A model generated the notes under the pieces. It ran no database searches. It saw nothing but the letters and a program-made list of their open reading frames with translations, and was not told the origin of the DNA. Positions 7,801-16,333 of a DNA stretch of 53,437 nt are shown here, one piece after another; positions within the stretch are counted from its first letter, which is position 1; the number at the start of each line of letters is the position of its first letter. The translations under genes were made by a program, and so were the position numbers. The stretch is taken from assembly GCF_902825225.1 (NCBI RefSeq), contig NZ_CADEAK010000011.1, positions 1 to 53,437 on the forward strand. Reading direction: 5' to 3'. The stretch is from Bartonella vinsonii subsp. berkhoffii ATCC 51672 (GTDB taxonomy: Bacteria > Pseudomonadota > Alphaproteobacteria > Rhizobiales > Rhizobiaceae).

Positions 7801-10443
7801 ACAATTATTAATCTAGAAAGTGCTACTGTTATTGGTGCGCATTCTTCTGATAATAAAAATAATGTTGATCTTACTAAATTACAACCTGTAAGTGCTGTGC
7901 TTGCGGAAGAGGGGGCAGAGGTTGTTTTGAATAAAAAATCAACATTGCAATCTTCTCTGATTGGGCTTGAGGCGCAGAGAGGTGGGAAGGTCAAGATGGA
8001 TGATGGAACGATTAGTGCTCATTATGTGGGTGTTTTGGCAGATTCCGGATCGTCTATTAATTTAAGTGATACGCAAATTAATGTAGAAGGGCCTTTAGCT
8101 GTAGCTGGTCTGGCTAGTAGGGGTGGTGAAATAACCATGAACTCTGGGTTGATTACTCTTGCAAAGGGAGTGGCAGTGAGGTCAGAAATGGGGGGAAATA
8201 TTAAATTAAATAAGGTTAACATTACTTTGAAAAAAAGACAAGGCCAGTCGGATGATGGAGAAATGTTTGGGCGTTCGGCTTTTCTGTTGAGCGATGGTGG
8301 TTCTGTTGATTTAACGAATGGGAATGTTGTTACTGATGCCCATGGTGTGTGGGTTGGGGATACTGATGACGTTGTTAAGAGAGGTTCTTCCAGGAATAAG
8401 AGATCCTCTGATGTTCGTCCCTCTGTAAATCGCGCTAATATCGAGTTTTCTACTATTACAGTGGAAGGTGATAGATCCTATGGTATATATTTTGATGGTA
8501 CGGTACAAAGACCAGTAAATGAACAGAATCAAGTTACAAATAGGAATCCTGTTAGGCAAACAAGAAGTGTTGAGCCAAGTGCACTACCCTTATCGGAGAA
8601 AGCACTTACGGGCATGGAAGGGATGGTTTCATTGAAAAAAACTGTTTTCGAAGTTTTAAAGAGTATAGCTGTTTATGGTAATAATTCTAGTGGTCGTGTT
8701 TCCTTAGAAAACAAAGCAACTCTTTCTGGTGATCTGCTGTTAAAAGCTGAGAATAATTCTAATATATGGATTTCGGTTGATAACTCTATTATTGTAGGTG
8801 GTGCACGCGTTGATAGAGGCTCTTATGCCAAATTAGATTTAACTAATGAATCAGAGTGGCATCTGAAAAGAAGTGCACATAAGAGTTTAAGCGCTTCAGA
8901 TTCAGAGTGTATAGATTCATGTGTTTCTTCGGTAAGTCTTGTCAATAGCTTTATAGAGTTTGCGCCTTTGGAATCTCAAGAGTTAAAGTATCAGACACTT
9001 CGTATTGGAGAAGGAAAAGGAACTGTCTATAAGGCGCAGGGCAATGCTGCAATTTATCTTAATGCACGTTTGAGTCCTGGTGATTCGGATGTCAATCAGT
9101 TAACCGATCGACTTTTAATACATGGTGATGTTTCTGGAAAAACTGTAGTATATGTACGAGGTGTTGCAGGAAATACAAGTGAAAAGGATCAGGCTCATAG
9201 TGTTTCAATTATTCAGGTTTATGGAAAGGCGCAGAAAGATTCTTTCCAACTGAGTGGTGATTATGTTACGCTGGCAAATTCACCTTACAAATATACGCTT
9301 CGTTCTTATGGTCCAGAAGCGACTTCCGCGCAGGACCATGTTCATCAGAAATTTATGGAAAATGGTGGGGATTTTTGGAATTTCCGCTTAGAAAATCAAT
9401 ATGTTAAACCTAGTAGTTTTGCATATACTTCTGCCGTTTCTAAGGTGGGGTTTTCTTCATATGGTGAACGTGTTGTGAGATCTGTTGTTCCGCAAGTTCC
9501 AACTTATCTGCTCTTACCAAATAGCGTATTCCATGCCGGTTTGATGGATATCAACAATCAAAACAAGCAGTTGGAGATATTGCGCACGACTTCTAGTGGA
9601 AAGATAGAAGCTCGCGAAAACCCTGCTTTATATTTGCGTGGCTATAGTGGCAGTTACCGTTATGCTTCAGATTTGTCTGCGCTTGAATATGGGTACAAAG
9701 GTGATCTTAACTATAATGGCGTAGAGGCAGGTGTTTTATTGCACACAATTGAAAATGCTGATACAGCTATATCCTTTGGGGTTATGGGCACTTATGGAAA
9801 GCTTGCTCTACAACCTGTAGATGTTGAACAAAGTCAAAAGAGTGCATTTGATAAATGGACTGTTACAGCATATGGAAGCATGCAGCATGATACGGGCTTC
9901 TATGTGGATGGTCTTTTTTCCTATGGTTTGTTCAAAGGTGATGTTCTCACCCTTGCACGGGGGAAGACAGCAACGTTAAAGGGAAGTCCTCTCAGCGCTT
10001 CATTGATTGGTGGTAAAGCATTTGCAACGGGATATGAAGGTTTTATTTTTGATCCGCAGGTTCAAGTTGTTTACCAACATCTCCACTTTGATAAGGCTCG
10101 TGATATTGATAACTTTGATATTGAGATGGGAAAACTGGATCAATGGGTGGCACGTGTTGGTGGACGTTTAATTAAAACGCCTACAGGGGTTGAAGGAGTG
10201 CGTGCTGTTGCCTTCTATAGTAAGCTTTATCTTGCTCATGGTTTTGGCGGAAAACAATCTGTGCACTTTAAAGATGCTTTCCAGTTGGGAGCCTTTGGTT
10301 CTTCCCTAGAAGCTGGGTTAGGCTTTAATGCCAAATTGTCTTCAGCGTTTTCTCTGCACGGTGATGTTGTCTATCAACATCAGCTTAATAAGGCTGGTTT
10401 TTCTGGAGCTAGTTTTTCCGGAGGAGTCCGCTATCAATTCTAG
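4810..10443 (+). CDS. Giant autotransporter with two passenger units and one beta-barrel
   Basis: 1877-aa type V secreted surface protein of the Bartonella autotransporter family (possibly the BafA/Iba/Cfa group; assignment uncertain). A signal peptide occupies residues 1 to about 28. Passenger unit one (to about 735) and unit two (about 950 to 1530) each start with a Cys-containing DGxxHT motif and end with a HSVSIIQVxG...DSFxL...SPYxYTLR block, so the unit is duplicated. A Ser/Thr-rich linker joins them. The barrel (about 1560-1877) starts at VPQVPTYLLLPN and ends in YQF, the usual outer-membrane C-terminus. The passenger is rich in short G/N/S repeats typical of a beta-helix. A G9 tract at 5513-5521 lies in frame. 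Start chosen at an ATG shortly after GGAAAG. Confidence 0.9.
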   Translation: MINVFKNRTRLCAVTTSVFFFLQGVDASMGTNGIARVDSEVGQQSCDSGYQSYKSTLFCLDGEKHTIKRGNFSVENPGGNAIITLGRLVAVGKTVAVDTKANNFITQSFIVQDFSDLTKSFDRVSDNSIEDKGIAFITENDMNFSAMQFRTTTVKVSDSVIIGSANFKNHSTEDYEEDHNGVNHFSSPGYGSAVFAAMNGVVELERTNIRGVTVGIETQIGGKSIMKDAHILRSWGGVLAFSDSSVVLENVVVGTNRFGLYGYGGGITMKSGSIMIEEGGVGVISENNSTVVLKNVAIKGREKELRKADAAQESGVESIGDTMFESTGLLSNGGFIAFDNGTFNDSNTIFLRVRDNFLNTDSAISQISRFVSVSSVDGDKSEPQLTGFSDVVSTMQYVSDNLNQNSSSDWRKRPWNERAWKLSASMKKSNIDVKGRGSSGIYFGEAVEKKENEAAKQGARVVFLEGTTLNVPDGVAAHSNNMNGYIVLGKKSRLSGDMLLKVEPNSTMSVFAHDSTLIGGVSLASDARAELFLSGKSMWGLTKSKHNNLDKGQDDSYPDCKDSCISFVHFADSSIKFYAPKNGEDYQTLRVGKGSGTVYIANGDSGIYFNARIASSDSGAVLKSDQLLIYGNVSGTTKVYVNEAVNRTRTDDRVSISENDKYHSVSIIQVHGTATKDSFKLGGGYITIPGSPYQYTLRAYSPQETQDFGYGQYFANRFENGKKNEEVWDFRLENKLENEHVLSLGAGVNKLFKNELSVKATPSSGETSTVPARFSHICSNSEDEEIIVTSFTYEGRTFDCSKYVKEGDESTITSGTSTLSVTPSVVSTLSSGSASINSDVSGDSLKVIRLSSKSLSRSEEDDEINMALPSTDSATFENSETSEIDGVSSKLDSSSVGSNVSQNSAPVGRILLFKGPAPIISSAATVQPAVPATPAVFEVSTVAENVVSSECDNTERNGARESQISYSCSDGKPHTKKNPTLRANNNTQHSVRAKNKNTIINLESATVIGAHSSDNKNNVDLTKLQPVSAVLAEEGAEVVLNKKSTLQSSLIGLEAQRGGKVKMDDGTISAHYVGVLADSGSSINLSDTQINVEGPLAVAGLASRGGEITMNSGLITLAKGVAVRSEMGGNIKLNKVNITLKKRQGQSDDGEMFGRSAFLLSDGGSVDLTNGNVVTDAHGVWVGDTDDVVKRGSSRNKRSSDVRPSVNRANIEFSTITVEGDRSYGIYFDGTVQRPVNEQNQVTNRNPVRQTRSVEPSALPLSEKALTGMEGMVSLKKTVFEVLKSIAVYGNNSSGRVSLENKATLSGDLLLKAENNSNIWISVDNSIIVGGARVDRGSYAKLDLTNESEWHLKRSAHKSLSASDSECIDSCVSSVSLVNSFIEFAPLESQELKYQTLRIGEGKGTVYKAQGNAAIYLNARLSPGDSDVNQLTDRLLIHGDVSGKTVVYVRGVAGNTSEKDQAHSVSIIQVYGKAQKDSFQLSGDYVTLANSPYKYTLRSYGPEATSAQDHVHQKFMENGGDFWNFRLENQYVKPSSFAYTSAVSKVGFSSYGERVVRSVVPQVPTYLLLPNSVFHAGLMDINNQNKQLEILRTTSSGKIEARENPALYLRGYSGSYRYASDLSALEYGYKGDLNYNGVEAGVLLHTIENADTAISFGVMGTYGKLALQPVDVEQSQKSAFDKWTVTAYGSMQHDTGFYVDGLFSYGLFKGDVLTLARGKTATLKGSPLSASLIGGKAFATGYEGFIFDPQVQVVYQHLHFDKARDIDNFDIEMGKLDQWVARVGGRLIKTPTGVEGVRAVAFYSKLYLAHGFGGKQSVHFKDAFQLGAFGSSLEAGLGFNAKLSSAFSLHGDVVYQHQLNKAGFSGASFSGGVRYQF
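5513..5521 (+). repeat. Poly-G tract (G9) inside autotransporter 1
   Basis: Nine consecutive Gs encode part of the SWGGV stretch near residue 236, inside the first passenger unit. At this length the frame is open. Gain or loss of one G would truncate the protein after about 240 residues. Such a run is conspicuous in AT-rich DNA and is a candidate slipped-strand switch. Confidence 0.8.
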
Positions 10444-10471
10444 AATAAGAAACAATACGTACCTTTATAGA

Positions 10472-10499
10472 AAAGGCAGCACACTGTGCTGCCTTTTTT
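10472..10499 (+). terminator. Rho-independent terminator after autotransporter 1
   Basis: Arms aaaggcagcac (10472-10482) and gtgctgccttt (10486-10496) are perfectly complementary over 11 bp with a 3-nt loop, followed by further Ts. It lies 29 nt after the stop codon. Confidence 0.93.
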
Positions 10500-11131
10500 C
10501 TTTATAACAATCTGTTTTGCTTTATCAAAAAATCTTTGTTCTTTTGATACGGACTCGAGAAGTTATGTTTTTATTTTGTGTGTGAAAGTATTTTATGATC
10601 GTATCATTTTTTTCTATGGTAAAATGAGTTTCTAAAATTTTTTTGTAATAAAATACACTACGGTAACAGGCTTTTAGAGAGCTCTTTATGATGGAGGGCT
10701 CACAGTGTGAGTAGTGTCCAATATCCTGCCTGATCTTATTTATCCGCTATAAAGCTTTATGCTTCCTTAATCTTGTTTTTACGGATTTTGGCAGTCTTTT
10801 TCATGGGCATCTTTTGTCAGTTTTTTAGTCCACAATGATAGATGGTACATTTTATTAATTGCACGTTATAGTTTTTTTCCCTTTACACGAAATACAGAAT
10901 GCATTATACTCGTATAGATTGTGCTTAAAGGAATTATTCTCTTAGAGGTAGTTTGTTGTGTTGTGCTTAGACCTTCCGCCAAGTTTATTGAGATAATTCA
11001 TTGCACGGTTCCGATGAGCGGTAGATGCATTCTTTTGGTTTCACCTTTTTCATATTTTGAGGTGCTTACCGGAATGTTTTTATCATAGCTTTTGTTTTCA
11101 ATAAGAGGGGAAGAAAAGTTTCGAGGGAACT
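10500..11131. other. Noncoding gap upstream of autotransporter 2
   Basis: About 630 bp with no credible ORF. It contains a promoter-like element at 10882-10910 shared with two other autotransporter loci, leaving a predicted leader of roughly 215 nt before the start codon at 11132. I see nothing else recognisable. Confidence 0.6.
10882..10910 (+). promoter_or_regulatory. Shared autotransporter promoter element, copy 1
   Basis: TTTACA (10882-10887), a 17-nt spacer and TATACT (10905-10910) form a near-consensus sigma-70 promoter. The spacer is nearly the same as the spacer of the element at 25385-25413, where it is palindromic. The match in sequence and spacing suggests common control of the family. 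Confidence 0.6.
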
Positions 11132-12823
11132 ATGATTAAAGTTTTTAAAAATCATGTCTGTTTATATACTGTCACAACGACTCTTCTTTCTTTGCTTCAA
11201 AGTGGAATAGGAATTGGTGCAAATGTAGAGAAGAATAGTGGGGTTCCTAATATTTCTGTTACCTCGCCCATCCCCCCAATAAGCGATATTTTCGTTTATC
11301 AGTATCCAAGTACCGCTCCGATAGATGTTGCTTCGATCTATAGGGCTCAAAACATCTCTGATAGATATTATACATGGATCGATGGGCATGAAGTCCCAGC
11401 TTCCTTTAATAGCATTCTTAGTGGGAGTAACTCGAATTCTCCTCTTAAAGGGGATGGTGGAGAGAGGAGGGATAAACATCCTCCTGTTAGATATAGATTT
11501 TCTAACGAGAATAGTGGGCTGAAGTTATATGATGGTTTATATTATATATGCGATGACTGCACAAAAGATACTATTGACAATCGGTCTTATAAGATGACGA
11601 ATGCCCCTCATAATCTTACTGCTATAACAGTAAAGGGGAGAGGTACAGAAGTTACGGGGGAAAATGTAGCTGTTAGTAGTCAAGTTCTAGGGAGATCTTT
11701 TACATATGGCGTATCTGTATCAAAGGATGGAAAGATTGTTTTAAAAAATCCCATTCTCAAGAATGCAGGTACAGCTCTTTATGCTAGCGATGGAGTTATT
11801 AAGGTGAACAAGGGGATTATTGACGGAAGTCAAAAGGCTGTTGAAGCAATAGAGAAGTCATATGTTCTTTTGGAAGATACAGAAATTAAGACGAGCGATG
11901 GGAAAGCAAGTCTTTTGAGTTATAAGAATTCAGAAGTTTGGATGTCTGGTGGATCCGTTGATTTTATGAACAGCCATGGGGTTTCTTCAACGTCAGGTGG
12001 AAAGATAAATCTAGAGAATGTTAAGATTACGGGAAAAGATAGCGAAAACAAGAACCATGCAGTTTTGCATACGGATCTAGGTGGTCCTATTAATTTTAAG
12101 GGTACTATTAAAACGATAAATGTTCATGGCGTATTATCAGAAAATACTGTAGCTACTTCTAATTCAATTCTGCCGCTTGGAGACTTATCAGATAATGTTG
12201 AGGCCACTGAGGTCAACATTGAATCTTCTTTTGTTACGGTGAGTGGAAACAACGCCTATGGTGTGTATTTTAAGGGAGAAAAATCATGGGAAAGACTTGC
12301 TAACGAAGACTCTTCAGAGGAGGAGAAGACTCCACGCAGATTGGAGGTTGTCAATTTGCAGAGGACGATGTTTTCAGCTCAGGATTATGCAATTTACAGT
12401 ACCGACAAGACTTTTGGTGTTGTGAGTTTAATGGAAAGTACCTTGAGTTCAGACAGTCTCCTCTTAAAAGCTGAGAAGGGAGCTTCTGTGGCAGTTTTAG
12501 CTGTTGCTTCTACTACTCTTGAGGGGGGAGCATATGTTGATGAGAATTCTACTGCTAAGCTTTATTTAGGCGATAGTTCGACATGGATTTTACAATCAAA
12601 GCAAAAGAGAGAGCAGGATGAATCTGCTTTGAAAGGTATTTCATCTGTTTCACTCGTAAATCTTATAAGTGGTAGTTCCATTAAGTTTACACCATCAAAA
12701 CCTAACCAGAATTATATGTATCAAACACTTCACATTGGAAAAGGGACAGGTGAGGTCTATAAGGCACAGGAGCGTGCGCATATTTATCTTAATACATATC
12801 TGAATTCTGGGGGGGGCTCTTGA
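11132..12823 (+). CDS. Autotransporter 2, passenger part (truncated at a G8 frameshift)
   Basis: 563-aa ORF: signal peptide (1 to about 28, start MIKVFKNHVCLYTV) and a repetitive beta-helix-like passenger related to its neighbours. It ends at a TGA immediately after a run of eight Gs at 12809-12816. Removing one G gives SGGALDNQKTDRVLIYGDVSG and joins it directly to the ORF at 12846-14222, producing a normal 1029-aa autotransporter. As sequenced, the product would be secreted to the periplasm without a barrel and probably lost. Start supported by a GAGGGAAC ribosome site. No other lesion is seen, so I read it as a switched-off gene rather than a dead one. Confidence 0.85.
   Translation: MIKVFKNHVCLYTVTTTLLSLLQSGIGIGANVEKNSGVPNISVTSPIPPISDIFVYQYPSTAPIDVASIYRAQNISDRYYTWIDGHEVPASFNSILSGSNSNSPLKGDGGERRDKHPPVRYRFSNENSGLKLYDGLYYICDDCTKDTIDNRSYKMTNAPHNLTAITVKGRGTEVTGENVAVSSQVLGRSFTYGVSVSKDGKIVLKNPILKNAGTALYASDGVIKVNKGIIDGSQKAVEAIEKSYVLLEDTEIKTSDGKASLLSYKNSEVWMSGGSVDFMNSHGVSSTSGGKINLENVKITGKDSENKNHAVLHTDLGGPINFKGTIKTINVHGVLSENTVATSNSILPLGDLSDNVEATEVNIESSFVTVSGNNAYGVYFKGEKSWERLANEDSSEEEKTPRRLEVVNLQRTMFSAQDYAIYSTDKTFGVVSLMESTLSSDSLLLKAEKGASVAVLAVASTTLEGGAYVDENSTAKLYLGDSSTWILQSKQKREQDESALKGISSVSLVNLISGSSIKFTPSKPNQNYMYQTLHIGKGTGEVYKAQERAHIYLNTYLNSGGGS
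12809..12816 (+). repeat. Poly-G tract (G8), OFF-phase switch of autotransporter 2
   Basis: Eight Gs place the passenger ORF out of frame with the barrel ORF. G7 would restore a continuous 1030-codon reading frame. The tract lies just before the conserved DR-LIYGDVSG passenger block. The pseudogene downstream carries a G8 at the same aligned place (15861-15868), so the tract position is conserved within the family. Confidence 0.85.
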
Positions 12824-12845
12824 TAATCAAAAGACCGATCGTGTT

Positions 12846-14222
12846 TTGATTTATGGGGATGTTTCTGGAAAAACAACAGTTCATGTGCGTGGTGTTTCAG
12901 GAAGTACGGGAGCGTTCACGGGGAATGGTGGAAATGAACAAGGGATTTCCATTATTCAGGTTTCTGGAACAGCAGAGAAAGATTCTTTTCTGTTGGAAGG
13001 TGGTTATGTAACAGTAAACCATTCTCCTTATCAGTATCAGCTTTATGCTTATGGTCCAGAATCTGATTTAGGGAAAGCGAGTGTGGGGCAAAGATTGGTG
13101 AACGGGAGAGGAGACTTTTGGGATTTTCGTCTCCAAAATAGATATGTTGAACCTAAACCTGATCCTACCCCGGGCCCAACGCCAGCTCCAGAACCTGAGC
13201 CTAGACCAACACCTTCTCCAGAACCAGCTCCGGAACCTCGTCCTAAACCAGAAATTAAGGCTGTTGTTCCACAAGTTCCAACTTATTTGCTTTTGCCCAA
13301 CGCCTTGTTTCAAGCAGGTTTGATGAATATTAATGGTCAAAACAATCGCTTAGAAGCTTTGCGAATTGCTTCTGGAGGATTATTGAAAAGTGATGAACAG
13401 CCTGCCTTTTTTGTGCGCGGCTATGGTGGAAGTTACCGTTATGCTTCAAATTTGTCTGCGCTTGAATATGGTTATGGTGGTGAGCTTGATTATCACGCTA
13501 TAGAGGCCGGTGCTTTACTGCAAACAATTGAGAATGCACATAGTAATGCATCTTTAGGGCTTATAGGGTCTTATGAAAGATTTTCTCTACAACCTTTAGA
13601 TGTTGAACAAAGCCAAAAGAGCGCGTTTGATAAATGGTCTATTACAGCGTATGGCGGTATACAGCATGATGCGGGCTGTTATGTGGATGGTCTTCTCTCC
13701 TATGGTTTGTTTCAAGGGAATGTTCTTACTCTTGCACGGGGCAAAACAGCAACATTAAAGGGAAAACCTCTCAGTGCTTCTGTGACTGCTGGTAAAATGT
13801 TTATGATAGGGTATGAAGGCTTTGTTGTTGATCCGCAGGTTCAGGTTGTTTATCAACAGCTCCACTTTGATAAGACCCGTGATATTGATGACTTTGATAT
13901 CGATATGGGGAAACTTGATCAATGGATGGCACGTGTTGGTGGACGGTTAACCAAGACGCTTAGTGCAACCGATGAAGCACGTGTTGTTTCCTTTTATAGT
14001 AAGCTTTACCTTTCGCATGGATTGGGAGATAAGAAATTTGTGCACTTTAAAGATGCTTTCCAGTTAGGAGCTTTTGGTTCTTCCCTAGAAGCGGGATTGG
14101 GCTTTAATGCCAAGTTATCTCAAAAGTTTGCGCTTCACGCAGATCTGAATTATCAGCATCAGCTTAATAAGGTTGGTTTTTCCGGAATTAGTTTTTCTGG
14201 TGGATTGCGCTACCGTTTTTAG
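12846..14222 (+). CDS. Autotransporter 2, passenger end and beta-barrel (out of frame)
   Basis: 458-aa ORF holding the C-terminal passenger block (SIIQVSGTAEKDSF, SPYQYQLYAYGP, GDFWDFRLQN) and a Pro-rich linker of alternating PxP and PEP words (about residues 100-137). The outer-membrane barrel runs from VVPQVPTYLLLPN (about 137) to the C-terminal YRF. It has no signal peptide of its own, so it depends on correction of the G8 tract upstream. The barrel is similar to, but not identical with, those of loci 1, 3 and 4. A strong terminator follows. Confidence 0.85.
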   Translation: MIYGDVSGKTTVHVRGVSGSTGAFTGNGGNEQGISIIQVSGTAEKDSFLLEGGYVTVNHSPYQYQLYAYGPESDLGKASVGQRLVNGRGDFWDFRLQNRYVEPKPDPTPGPTPAPEPEPRPTPSPEPAPEPRPKPEIKAVVPQVPTYLLLPNALFQAGLMNINGQNNRLEALRIASGGLLKSDEQPAFFVRGYGGSYRYASNLSALEYGYGGELDYHAIEAGALLQTIENAHSNASLGLIGSYERFSLQPLDVEQSQKSAFDKWSITAYGGIQHDAGCYVDGLLSYGLFQGNVLTLARGKTATLKGKPLSASVTAGKMFMIGYEGFVVDPQVQVVYQQLHFDKTRDIDDFDIDMGKLDQWMARVGGRLTKTLSATDEARVVSFYSKLYLSHGLGDKKFVHFKDAFQLGAFGSSLEAGLGFNAKLSQKFALHADLNYQHQLNKVGFSGISFSGGLRYRF

Positions 14223-14248
14223 TTTGATTGTATTTTGATCATTTCTTT

Positions 14249-14286
14249 AAAGACCTACAAGCTATGCTTGTGGGTCTTTTTTTGTC
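14249..14286 (+). terminator. Rho-independent terminator after autotransporter 2
   Basis: A 14-bp stem (arms starting aaagacctacaagc and gcttgtgggtcttt, one G-T pair) with a 3-nt loop TAT is followed by seven Ts. It lies 27 nt after the stop codon. Confidence 0.93.
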
Positions 14287-14407
14287 GGTTGTTTTGCTAG
14301 TAATTTTAAAAATCACTTCTTGACAGGTCTTAAAAATACTAAAGTGCTTTTTTGTTTTTTCTCAAAATCAGATTAGAATTTTATACTTTATAATATCTTA
14401 TTTTTGC

Positions 14408-14436
14408 TTTACATAAGACACATAATGTTTTTATCC
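14408..14436 (+). promoter_or_regulatory. Shared autotransporter promoter element, copy 2 (degenerate)
   Basis: TTTACA (14408-14413), a 17-nt spacer and TTATCC (14431-14436). The spacer keeps ACATAATGT from the palindrome seen at 25394-25408. The -10 is weaker than in the other copies, in line with the decay of the gene behind it. Confidence 0.4.
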
Positions 14437-15860
14437 GCTGCGTGCAATAATGGCAATGAAGCAGAACGCGGTTTTTTCAGAGGAATGGGAAGAAAGTTTG
14501 TAGTAGAAATATGATTAGAAAAATTAAAAATCATCTCCCTTTCTTTGTACAGAATGCTGATGCTGATGATCAATTTTTTGAGAAGAAGCAATTTTCATGT
14601 AGTCAAAGCGCTTCATTTTTCGATGTAATGATGGTAAAGAACATGAAATTTCCAACAAAATTTATACACTCATGGGTCAAAGCTTTGAGCCAGCTATAGA
14701 GGCTTCAGGGGAGGGGACAGTCATTGTAGCAGACAGTATAATCATTAACGGCATTGCAAATGCAAACAATCATTCAGGAAAAAGATCTTGGACAACAGGT
14801 GTAAAAGCCTCAATGGAGGGAGGTGTTACTCTATTCAATTCCATCTTAAATAATGTGTCAATAGGTGCAGATGTTGATGAGGGAGAAGCTGTTGAGATGC
14901 AAGATGGGGTGATTAATGCATCGCGAATGGGGGCAACGTAGTTGATCAATATTCTTTTATTGTTTTGAATCATGCAGAAATTATGACAAGTGCTGGTGCG
15001 GTAAATCTTTTTAGCCAAGACAGTGCAAAAATTGAGATGAAAGCAGGAAAGATTGATTTTACAAACGGTATCGGGGTTCAAACAGCAGGAGGTAGCAACA
15101 TTATTTTAGATGGTGTTTCTATTACCGGAAGGGGACGGTACATGAGGAATACAGGTAGGCATAGTGAAAATTCTGCTTTTCATATGCTTCAAGGTAGGGG
15201 GTCTATTATTCTTCAAAGAGGAAGAGTTAATGTCACCAATGCTCATGGTCTTTCATTACAGGGAAATGATAATAATACTGCCTATATCGAAAACTCTACT
15301 GTTATGATAAGAAATAGGTCGTTTAATGGTATGCGTTTTCTGTGGGAAGCAGCATTTGATGGAGGCAAGAAAACAGTTTTATCTGGACGGTGGGTGGTCC
15401 ATTTGTCTAGGACGTCTTTTATGATTCCTGAAAGCACGGCTATTTATAGTCGACAATTCGAGAGTTCTATTAAACTTTCACAAGGCTCAACAGTTTTGGG
15501 AGATCTATTGTTGAAGGCTGAGGGAAATTCCACTGTAAAGATTACAGCTGATGCTTCTACGCTTATAGGGGGAACTCATGTTGATGAAAATTCTACGGCT
15601 GCCCTAGAATAAAAAATAATTCAAAATGGACTTTATCGCAACCAAAATATGAAAAATTGCAAAACTCTGCCTTTTCTCGTTCTCAATTGGGTAATTATTC
15701 ATCTCTTTCATCCCTAAATCTTGTTGATAGTTCTCTTTTTTTTTAAGAATTAAAAACAGGTGATATTTACAAAACACTTCTCGTTGGAAAAAGGGGCAGG
15801 CAAAGTTTATCATGCGCAAGGTAATGTGCATCTTTATCTTAATACATATTTGGATAAAGT

Positions 15861-15868
15861 GGGGGGGG
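15861..15868 (+). repeat. Poly-G tract (G8) in autotransporter pseudogene 3
   Basis: G8 followed by A and GGG, at the position equivalent to the tract in locus 2. Gaining one G or losing two joins the upstream frame to the TLQKQKTNRLLIHGDV frame. It probably switched this gene before the other lesions accumulated. Confidence 0.7.
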
Positions 15869-16333
15869 AGGGACTCTTCAAAAGCAAAAAACAAATCGGC
15901 TTTTGATTCATGGTGATGTTGAGGGAACAACGATAGTACATGTGCAAGATGCTTTGGGTAGTCGAGGGGACTATACTGGGGAGCGCGGAAATAACAAAGG
16001 AATTTCCATTATTGAAGTGTATGGAACAGCAAATAAAGATTCTTTTCAGCTAAATGGTGATTATGTTACATTGGAAGGTTCACCTTATCAGTATCGCCTC
16101 TATGCTTATTGCCCCAGTTCTTCTTTAGGGAAAGCGGATTTATCTCAGCAAGTGCTTAAGGGTGAAGGAGAATTTTGGGATTTTCTCCTCGAAAGTGAAG
16201 TGATGCAATCTCCTTCTTCTGATTACGCGGATTTGTTTTTTATTTCTTATTTCCCTGTGTTGCGTTATAATACTTTCTCTTCTTTTTCGGGGCAGCTTCC
16301 TGATTTTTTGGAGATGAGGCTGCTTGCGTTAAA

